The position numbers and the translations under genes are program-made. This document shows, piece by piece, positions 1 through 5,047 of a DNA stretch of 6,219 nucleotides. The notes beneath the pieces are model-generated. The model saw only the letters and a program-made list of their open reading frames with translations, searched no databases and was not told the DNA's origin. Position 1 is the first letter of the stretch, and every line of letters begins with the position of its first letter. This DNA comes from Planctomycetia bacterium (lineage in GTDB: Bacteria > Planctomycetota > UBA11346), in NCBI GenBank assembly GCA_005801395.1, contig SYDV01000059.1, positions 1 through 6,219 on the forward strand, written 5' to 3'.

Positions 1-570
1 AAAGGGATAAGCAGCAATTTTTGGACGGGCGAGCGATAAACGAGATAACAGCGTGCTTTTACCCGCATTTGGAAAACCAATGATGCCGACGTCAGCAATC
101 AATTTAAGTTCCAATTTTAACTCAAGCTCGATGCCCGGTTCACCTGGACCAAATTGACGAGGCGTCTGATTTGTCGAACTCTTCCAATGCACATTGCCTT
201 TACCTCCACGCCCACCAGCTGCCAGCGTGACGCGTTGGCCGTGGGTGGTTAAATCGGCTATGACTTCACCGGTTTCGGCTAAATGAATCAGCGTTCCGCA
301 GGGCACTTGAATGAGCATATCTTCGCCACTGCGGCCAAAACAGTTTGCTCCACGACCAGGAACGCCGTGCTCGGCCCGCCAATGACGACGGCGAACTAAA
401 TGGCTCAACGTGTTCATGTGGGCGTTAGCTTCCACAATGATGTCGCCTCCTTTACCACCATCCCCGCCATCGGGTCCGCCCTCTGGTTCATACTTTTCCC
501 GTCGAAAGGTTGCCGCACCTGGGCCACCATTACCGGAACGAATCGAGATTTCTGCTTCATCGCGTAACAT
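1..570 (-). CDS. obg: Obg-family GTPase, C-terminal part missing (window edge)
   Basis: Ribosome-associated GTPase of the Obg/CgtA family, which acts in the cytoplasm in 50S subunit maturation and stress or growth control. The 190 visible codons hold the whole glycine-rich Obg fold (about residues 1-157, with the loop GGPDGGDGGKGGD at 31-43) and the start of the G domain with P-loop GFPNAGKS (165-172). The sequence runs off the window at IAAYPF, just where switch I begins (most family members have ADYPFTT or ANYPFTT). The ATG at 570 gives MLRDEAEISIRSG, which aligns without gaps to the short MFVDxxxI-type N-termini. A GTG at 597, right after an in-frame TAA (598-600), is the only upstream alternative and would add 9 unconserved residues. 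Only a weak AGG precedes the ATG. The gene is divergent from lipA, and no rplU-rpmA lies upstream, unlike the common arrangement. Family assignment is certain; full-length integrity cannot be judged. Confidence 0.97.
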   Translation of the reverse strand, partial: MLRDEAEISIRSGNGGPGAATFRREKYEPEGGPDGGDGGKGGDIIVEANAHMNTLSHLVRRRHWRAEHGVPGRGANCFGRSGEDMLIQVPCGTLIHLAETGEVIADLTTHGQRVTLAAGGRGGKGNVHWKSSTNQTPRQFGPGEPGIELELKLELKLIADVGIIGFPNAGKSTLLSRLSLARPKIAAYPF

Positions 571-727
571 GGACCTGATGACATGGCACTGTTGCACTTA
601 CGCAATGGGCTTGTTCGGTAACCTACTTGGCGACGGCTCAGGCTTTGCGCTCGTCGTTTGGCTGCCATTATCAGCCTCCCGCTCAGCCGTAGCGGTTCGT
701 CTCCCCCCTGCATAACGAATTAGACCC
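571..727. other. Divergent intergenic region between obg and lipA
   Basis: This 157 bp gap must carry the promoters of both divergent genes. I see no full sigma-70 promoter on either strand. Candidate -10 boxes are GATAAT on the minus strand (667-672, 5 of 6 matches) and CATAAC on the plus strand (711-716, 4 of 6); neither has a convincing -35 at 16-18 bp. If CATAAC is used, the lipA mRNA leader would be only a few bases long. On the minus strand a strong GGGAGG (675-680) stands 6 nt before an ATG at 668. That ATG opens an 84-residue basic reading frame ending at 414, out of frame with obg and overlapping it. I do not annotate it as a gene because its downstream half is only the obg sequence read in another frame. 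Confidence 0.6.
667..672 (-). promoter_or_regulatory. Possible -10 box for obg (weak)
   Basis: GATAAT on the minus strand matches TATAAT at 5 of 6 positions and lies about 95 bp upstream of the obg start, in the divergent gap. There is no recognisable TTGACA-like hexamer at the right distance, so this is only a candidate. It overlaps the ATG at 668. If this is the -10 box, the short basic frame starting there could not be translated from that transcript. Confidence 0.2.
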
Positions 728-1636
728 ATGGCCGTTGTCCCCATAAGCCCAGATCGCCAACGTTTGCCCGCCTGGTTCAAGCGTAGCTTGCCTGATCACG
801 GCACTTCCGCAGAGACCAATGCTATCGTTCGCAGCCACGGTTTAGTTACCGTGTGCGAAGAGGCGACCTGTCCTAATCGTCAAGAATGCTGGTCGAAAAA
901 AGCCGCCACTTTTATGTTGATGGGGGAAACCTGCACGCGCACCTGCACGTTCTGTGATGTGAAATATGCACGCGTCCCACCGCCATTAGATCCAACCGAA
1001 CCACAACGTTTAGCCGATGCCGTTGGTGAATTAGGTTTACGTTTCGTCGTCGTCACCAGCGTTAATCGCGATGATTTATCTGACCACGGAGCCAGTCATT
1101 TTGCCGCAACCATCACGGCTTTGCGTAAACGCGATTCAGCGCTACTCATCGAAGTCCTGACACCTGATTTTTGCGGCGATGCCGCAGCAATATCCACAGT
1201 CGTCACCGCACGGCCTGATGTGTACAATCATAATTTAGAAACGATTCCGCGTTTATATCCCACCGTGCGACCACAGGCGAAATATCAACGTTCTTTAAGT
1301 TTGTTAAAATCCGTAAAAGCACAGGACCCTACCATATTAACCAAATCAGGCATCATGGTCGGACTTGGTGAAACAGATGATGAAGTACGTCATTTGATGG
1401 ATGACTTAGTCGCTCATAACGTTGATATCTTTACCATCGGCCAATACCTGCGACCCAGTTTAGAACATCACGACATCATTCGTTTTGTGACCCCAGAACA
1501 ATTTTCCATCTACGAAACTTGGGGAAAATCCGCTGGTTTTAAATATGTCGCATCCGGCCCGTACGTACGTTCTAGCTATTTTGCCGAAGAAGTCATGGCA
1601 GGTGCGATAGCGATGCCTGGGCCAGGGAAAAAGTAA
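728..1636 (+). CDS. lipA: Lipoyl synthase (radical SAM)
   Basis: Cytoplasmic radical-SAM enzyme that inserts two sulfur atoms at C6 and C8 of protein-bound octanoyl groups to make lipoyl cofactors for 2-oxoacid dehydrogenases and the glycine cleavage system. All hallmarks are present: the auxiliary-cluster cysteines C43, C48 and C54 in CEEATCPNRQEC (CX4CX5C); the SAM-cluster motif C69-C73-C76 in CTRTCTFC (CX3CX2C); TSVNRDDLSDHGA (110-122); NHNLETIPRLYPTVRP (167-182); KSGIMVGLGET (206-216); and the C-terminal RSSY (281-284), whose serine is the unusual ligand of the auxiliary cluster in solved LipA structures. At 302 aa it is a little shorter than the E. coli enzyme. ATG at 728 is the first ATG after an in-frame TAA (713-715); no clear Shine-Dalgarno precedes it. 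No lipB is visible nearby. bpt follows on the same strand after 70 bp. The protein looks complete and functional. Confidence 0.98.
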   Translation: MAVVPISPDRQRLPAWFKRSLPDHGTSAETNAIVRSHGLVTVCEEATCPNRQECWSKKAATFMLMGETCTRTCTFCDVKYARVPPPLDPTEPQRLADAVGELGLRFVVVTSVNRDDLSDHGASHFAATITALRKRDSALLIEVLTPDFCGDAAAISTVVTARPDVYNHNLETIPRLYPTVRPQAKYQRSLSLLKSVKAQDPTILTKSGIMVGLGETDDEVRHLMDDLVAHNVDIFTIGQYLRPSLEHHDIIRFVTPEQFSIYETWGKSAGFKYVASGPYVRSSYFAEEVMAGAIAMPGPGKK

Positions 1637-1706
1637 TCAAACTCGTCGTGATTCCTATGACCGAGCAAACTAACGATATTTAGGTCTAACATGCACCTAC
1701 TTTTCG

Positions 1707-2411
1707 TTGCTGTCATTTGCTGGTGCGGCTGACATGCGTGGTGTCGTTTACAACTGCGGACCCTGTCCCTATTTACCGGATCGGGAATTTCACGCTTTTC
1801 ACCCCAAACCCAATCCACCAAGCGAAATCCCTTATCGCGTATTAATGGATCATCGTTTTCGTCGTTCTGGTAATCAACTCTATATGCCGGTCTGCCCAGG
1901 GTGTCAGGCCTGTAAACCGATTCGTGTCGACATCGAATTATTCAAAGCACGTGACGATCAACGGCGATGCCTGAAACGGAACTCCGACCTAACGGTCACC
2001 TGGCATCCACGTGGACGTGATGCCGAACGCGATCTACTTTTCCGCCACTATCAATTAACCATTCATAGCAAACCACCAGATGATGAAGGATTAAATTTTT
2101 TACTTGAGGATGGTGGAATTACTGGCGGAGAACTGCATGCACGCGATAGCGATGGGCAATTAATAGCTGTCAGTGTGGTGGATGTTTTTGCGGATGCGCT
2201 ATCAAGCGTCTATTGCTACTATGACCCCAGCCAATCACGCCGATCGCTTGGCACATTTATGATATTAAGTGAAATCGCCCACAGCAAAGCACAGAATTAT
2301 CGTTGGCTGTATCTCGGATTTCTGGTTCACGGCTGTCGTAAAATGGAATACAAAGCCCGCTTTTTACCGCACGAAGTCTTAGAAGATGATAAATGGCAAC
2401 GAAACGAATAA
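1707..2411 (+). CDS. bpt: Aspartate/glutamate leucyltransferase (Ate/Bpt family, N-end rule)
   Basis: Aminoacyl-tRNA-protein transferase that adds Leu (Bpt type) or Arg (Ate type) to proteins with acidic N-terminal residues, marking them for ClpS/ClpAP-type degradation in the cytoplasm. Visible from the TTG start are the N-terminal CGPCPYLP (17-24), FRRSG (51-55), the Cys-rich CPGCQAC (63-69) followed by KPIR, the RRCLKRNSDL region, and the GNAT-like C-terminal half with SRRSLGTFMILSEI and WLYLGFLVHGCRKMEYKARF. The N-terminal Cys motifs match those proposed to bind an iron-sulfur cluster or heme in ATE1 enzymes. Length of 234 aa is usual for bacterial members. The start is uncertain: TTG 1707 gives 20 residues before PYLP's Cys-Pro, while ATG 1734 gives 225 aa; neither has a good ribosome binding site. 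I keep the longer form because relatives have extensions of similar size. Leu or Arg specificity cannot be told from the sequence. It may share a transcript with lipA. Confidence 0.93.
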   Translation: MLSFAGAADMRGVVYNCGPCPYLPDREFHAFHPKPNPPSEIPYRVLMDHRFRRSGNQLYMPVCPGCQACKPIRVDIELFKARDDQRRCLKRNSDLTVTWHPRGRDAERDLLFRHYQLTIHSKPPDDEGLNFLLEDGGITGGELHARDSDGQLIAVSVVDVFADALSSVYCYYDPSQSRRSLGTFMILSEIAHSKAQNYRWLYLGFLVHGCRKMEYKARFLPHEVLEDDKWQRNE

Positions 2412-2415
2412 ATCG

Positions 2416-2444
2416 CGTCATTTAGTAAATTATCGTGACGTTTT
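2416..2444 (+). terminator. Weak terminator-like hairpin between convergent genes
   Basis: CGTCA (2416-2420) pairs with TGACG (2436-2440), and an inner ATTT/AAAT pair (2420-2423 with 2427-2430) could extend it with a bulge. TTTT follows at 2441-2444. The site starts 4 bp after the bpt stop codon, in the 73 bp gap between convergent genes, where a terminator is expected. The stem is short and AT-rich, so this is a candidate only. The rest of the gap shows nothing else. Confidence 0.25.
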
Positions 2445-2484
2445 CATTAAATGGTGCGTCGTAGATTTTACCGAATTTTCCGCA

Positions 2485-3570
2485 TTAACCAACGTCTGTA
2501 ATTGAAGCCGAAGACCGGCTTCGCGTCTCTGCGTCAGTATCCAAATCTATTGGCTCCACATTTTGCATAGTTTCAGCATTCACATCAATCGGCGTTGGAC
2601 CACGACGCAGGCGAATCAAAGTGTACAACATGCCGCCACCTAAAGACATCAACGTAAATAATCCGATTAGAATTCCTGATAAGGGAACTTGATGATGACG
2701 ACGCGCGATCGCAATTGCAATTGCGATGACGGGGTCATGTGCATATTGGGCATGATGACGCTGCAAAATATCTGCCGCATGGCGCAAGCGGTCACGTGCT
2801 TTGAGATTATTAACTACCACCACTTGAGCTTGTCGATCAAGCCACTCGACCATCGCCTGATCTGGAATTGATTGACCATATTGAGCGTCCTTTGAAATAC
2901 CAAATGGTTCCAGTAAACGACGTATATAACGATCCAACGCGGTACTTGCCTGCAATTCGACACCCGCAATCTCAGCCATTCCTTGTGCCAGCCAATTAAG
3001 TTCGTATCCGTCTATTGGTTGACGTAATGCTGCCCACGCCCGGTCCAGATCATGTAAAGCCGCATCAGCGGTTGTTTCTTCAGACATTTGCAATTTCACA
3101 ACCGCTTCCTGCAAAGCCACAACTAAAATTTTTCGTTCTCCCGATAAGGCAATAATTCGCTCACGATAACTAGTTATCTCCGAATAATCACTCGCCTCCA
3201 ACAAATCATAAACCGGACGTATCGCTGCCATGGAAACAAATTCGTCCTGTAAACGCACATCCATAACCGCGCGCAATTGACTATGAATCTGTGGCGCCAT
3301 GGCCGCCCACGACTGACTACTCCGAATTACACTCAATGCAGCCATTGCTAACTCTACATCATCTTGAGGTTGAACTAATAAACGGCCCAACACATCAACC
3401 GCACGATGTTCAACCGGCGCACGTAGCGCATCATCCCAACTTGATTGATAATTCGTAAAAGCCGTCAATGAATTAGCACGAGCACGAAAAGCCGCGTCAA
3501 CAATCACCAACGAAATGAGACCTACGCCACCGAGTACGAAAAGCACCAGAACAAGCTGCCGAGAATTCAT
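2485..3570 (-). CDS. Two-TM membrane protein of unknown function, coupled to the NSS-like gene
   Basis: I do not recognise a family. The 361 aa protein has an N-terminal hydrophobic segment (about 5-25; not a clear cleavable signal) and a second one near the C-terminus (298-319, GILIGLFTLMSLGGGMLYTLI), closed by basic RLRR (320-323). A roughly 270-residue, mostly helical hydrophilic domain (28-295) lies between them, rich in Ala, Gln, Arg and Asp, and an acidic Ser/Thr-rich tail (about 324-361) ends the protein. The simplest topology puts the large domain in the periplasm and both ends in the cytoplasm, but RAR after TM1 weakens the positive-inside argument. The VIAIAIAIAR stretch (281-290) just before TM2 is nearly periodic. 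The start is well supported: ATG overlaps the upstream stop as ATGA and AGGAAG lies 6 nt before it. The coupling suggests that it is an accessory or partner subunit of the NSS-like protein. The gene is intact and its codon use is like its neighbours'. Confidence 0.85.
   Translation of the reverse strand: MNSRQLVLVLFVLGGVGLISLVIVDAAFRARANSLTAFTNYQSSWDDALRAPVEHRAVDVLGRLLVQPQDDVELAMAALSVIRSSQSWAAMAPQIHSQLRAVMDVRLQDEFVSMAAIRPVYDLLEASDYSEITSYRERIIALSGERKILVVALQEAVVKLQMSEETTADAALHDLDRAWAALRQPIDGYELNWLAQGMAEIAGVELQASTALDRYIRRLLEPFGISKDAQYGQSIPDQAMVEWLDRQAQVVVVNNLKARDRLRHAADILQRHHAQYAHDPVIAIAIAIARRHHQVPLSGILIGLFTLMSLGGGMLYTLIRLRRGPTPIDVNAETMQNVEPIDLDTDAETRSRSSASITDVG
2504..2522. repeat. Perfect 7-bp inverted repeat at the 3' end of the two-TM gene
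   Basis: GAAGCCG (2504-2510) and CGGCTTC (2516-2522) are perfect complements around a 5-base loop. They lie inside the last codons of the minus-strand gene (residues RSRSSAS). There is no T-run after the stem in either direction, so it is not a standard terminator, but the hairpin should form in the mRNA just before the stop codon. Confidence 0.5.
2708..2727. repeat. Perfect 20-bp palindrome within coding sequence
   Basis: The 20 bases read identically on both strands, with CAATTG repeated on each side of a central GC. They encode the Ile-Ala repeat (residues 282-288) before TM2 of the two-TM protein, in which alternating ATT/ATC and GCA/GCG codons create the symmetry. A single GCGATCGC octamer overlaps its left end (2705-2712). 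It is most likely a by-product of the Ile-Ala repeat. Confidence 0.6.
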
Positions 3571-4961
3571 CGGTTTCTTCCTGGTAGGCGAGAAACCACC
3601 AATGCCGCAACCAAAGTCATGCTCATAAATGTTAGTCGTATGACCATATCCTTGCTCTGAAGAAATTGCTCAATTAACAAATATACACCAAGGAAAGGGA
3701 TGAAAATGGCGATTGAACTACGCCAACCCCAGCTCAAACGAAATGCCGAATAGGCATTCAGATGCCGTGTAAAACTATCCAATTTCATAGCACTCCACGC
3801 GACGGTTCCCTGCAAAATCATAGTTAGAACCATTACGACGAATAAACCGTCTAAACTCCAAGTTGGTAACCGATCCGACTGACCCAATAACGCACTAATA
3901 AAAAATACGACGAGACAAATTCCAGGCACTACGCGTTCTCGACCTATTCTAAATTTATCGATGATCGGAGTGGCAACTGCCTCAATCAGCGCTAGCAATG
4001 CCGAAATTAAAAATGCACACAAGGCGATAAACCATACGGCAGTCAAGATTGCCGACCACCAGGCCGGCCATCCAACATTGGCTAAAACAGAACCGACCGC
4101 ATATGGTCCCCAATTATTCTCTGGTGAACCGACATTATGCCCAGGATGAATGACCGACTGTCCAAGCGCAAAAGCAAGAAACAATACGCACTGCCCCAAA
4201 GATCCTATTAAAACAGCGATAACGCCAAGTCCAATAGCATCACTGGAACGATTAAAATAACTTCCATACGCGGTCATTGCTCCAGAACCCATTCCCCACG
4301 CAAACAATAGACAAATTGCGGAGGAAACCCAAGGACCAAGCGTCCATAAATCATTCCAGCCAGCACCTTGTGGCTCTAACAGATAAGCTAAACCATTGAT
4401 GGCACCTGGACGCAATAAAAGTAAAACGGTAATTAATACCACGCCCGTCGCGCCAATCACAACTAATAACGCAGCCGTTTTAGCAATGACCGGCGCTCCT
4501 CGCCACAAACGAATTTGCACCAACGCTAAAATAATGGCCACGGCAAGCAAACCACCATTAGGTCGTATCGCTAACATGGCATCGGACTGCACGGTTAATT
4601 GATTCGGCTGATTCCCTATCGCTGCCAATAAACTGTCGTATGCCATACTTAAAAAGACACCGGCTTGATTCGTTACTAACACCATTCCTATACATCCAAC
4701 GGTCGCAGCAAGCCAACCAACTATTTCGGTATGTTTTACGGTCTTACGACAACTCTCAGACAAAGAATCTTGAAAAATTGCACCCGTCCCCAATTCCAAA
4801 ATAACAAAAGGAATAACGAACGTAACGAGCAACACGATCCAGGTCACTAACTGCACACCAATGGGCCAGTGACTTTGCAGCAACATCATGCCTAAACTAA
4901 AACCTGCTATGGCGAAAACTGCACCCGTTCGATCAGGCCAACGAGGACGAAAAGGCTGCAT
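3567..4961 (-). CDS. Divergent NSS/SLC6-family (LeuT-fold) transporter-like protein
   Basis: Inner-membrane protein of 464 aa with about 11-12 hydrophobic segments. The match to sodium:neurotransmitter symporters rests on the TM1 pattern after WPDRTGAVFAIAGFSLG (8-24), the TM2 end PFVILELG (51-58), VGWLAATVGCIGMVLVTNQAG (81-101) for TM3, and especially TM6, WVSSAICLLFAWGMGSGAMTAYGSYF (211-236), which aligns residue for residue with the LeuT TM6 pattern, plus TM8 (310-330). Hand alignment to LeuT, recalled from memory, shows lost ion and substrate residues: N27 to L27, T254 to A221, S256 to G223, N286 to G253, S355 to A321 and the gate R30 to S30 or H31. T354 is kept as S320. Na+-coupled transport in the standard way is therefore doubtful. 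ATG 4961 is the first start after an in-frame TAG and has no clear ribosome binding site. The stop overlaps the start of the next gene by ATGA. Substrate is unknown. Confidence 0.85.
   Translation of the reverse strand: MQPFRPRWPDRTGAVFAIAGFSLGMMLLQSHWPIGVQLVTWIVLLVTFVIPFVILELGTGAIFQDSLSESCRKTVKHTEIVGWLAATVGCIGMVLVTNQAGVFLSMAYDSLLAAIGNQPNQLTVQSDAMLAIRPNGGLLAVAIILALVQIRLWRGAPVIAKTAALLVVIGATGVVLITVLLLLRPGAINGLAYLLEPQGAGWNDLWTLGPWVSSAICLLFAWGMGSGAMTAYGSYFNRSSDAIGLGVIAVLIGSLGQCVLFLAFALGQSVIHPGHNVGSPENNWGPYAVGSVLANVGWPAWWSAILTAVWFIALCAFLISALLALIEAVATPIIDKFRIGRERVVPGICLVVFFISALLGQSDRLPTWSLDGLFVVMVLTMILQGTVAWSAMKLDSFTRHLNAYSAFRLSWGWRSSIAIFIPFLGVYLLIEQFLQSKDMVIRLTFMSMTLVAALVVSRLPGRNR
3577..3582 (-). 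promoter_or_regulatory. Ribosome binding site of the two-TM gene
   Basis: AGGAAG on the minus strand sits 6 nt before the ATG at 3570, inside the last codons of the NSS-like gene. It is the best Shine-Dalgarno of any annotated start in the window. Together with the ATGA overlap it fixes the start and supports translational coupling of the two membrane proteins. Confidence 0.75.
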
Positions 4962-5047
4962 GGGGTAAGCCTATGCCCTTCTCTCGCTTCGCCAAGAACT
5001 GCTCAGCGGCATTCCTTATTTCACCAATTCGCTAGCTCTCCGATGTG
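4962..5047 (-). other. 86-bp spacer upstream of the NSS-like gene
   Basis: The gap separates the right-edge gene from the NSS-like gene on the same strand. I see no strong terminator and no convincing -35/-10 pair, so whether all three minus-strand genes form one operon is open. A 13-codon frame (4971-5012, start ATG directly after AAGGA with no spacer) is too short and badly spaced to call a gene. Confidence 0.4.

Noticed and set aside
410..715. 101 aa plus-strand frame rich in Pro and Ser
   Set aside because: It lies antisense to the glycine-rich loop of obg; the PPLPPSPPSGPPSG pattern is simply the complement of Gly-rich codons.
598..780. 60 aa minus-strand frame across the obg-lipA gap
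   Set aside because: It is antisense to the lipA start, ends at the TAA just before obg and shows no conserved pattern.
1576..1821. 81 aa minus-strand frame
   Set aside because: It is antisense to the ends of lipA and bpt, both unmistakable genes, and has no ribosome binding site or recognisable motif.
2504..2522. Hairpin considered as a terminator of the two-TM gene
   Set aside because: It is inside the coding sequence before the stop and has no T-run after it on either strand.
2705..2712. GCGATCGC octamer (the HIP1 sequence of cyanobacteria)
   Set aside because: Only one copy was noticed, and the gene content does not point to cyanobacteria.
3961..4602. Two short plus-strand frames (3961-4149 and 4396-4602)
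   Set aside because: Both are antisense to transmembrane segments of the NSS-like gene and look like shadows of its codon pattern.
4971..5012. 13-codon frame upstream of the NSS-like gene as a leader peptide
   Set aside because: The ATG follows AAGGA with no spacer, the peptide has no regulatory codon run, and no attenuator hairpin was found.
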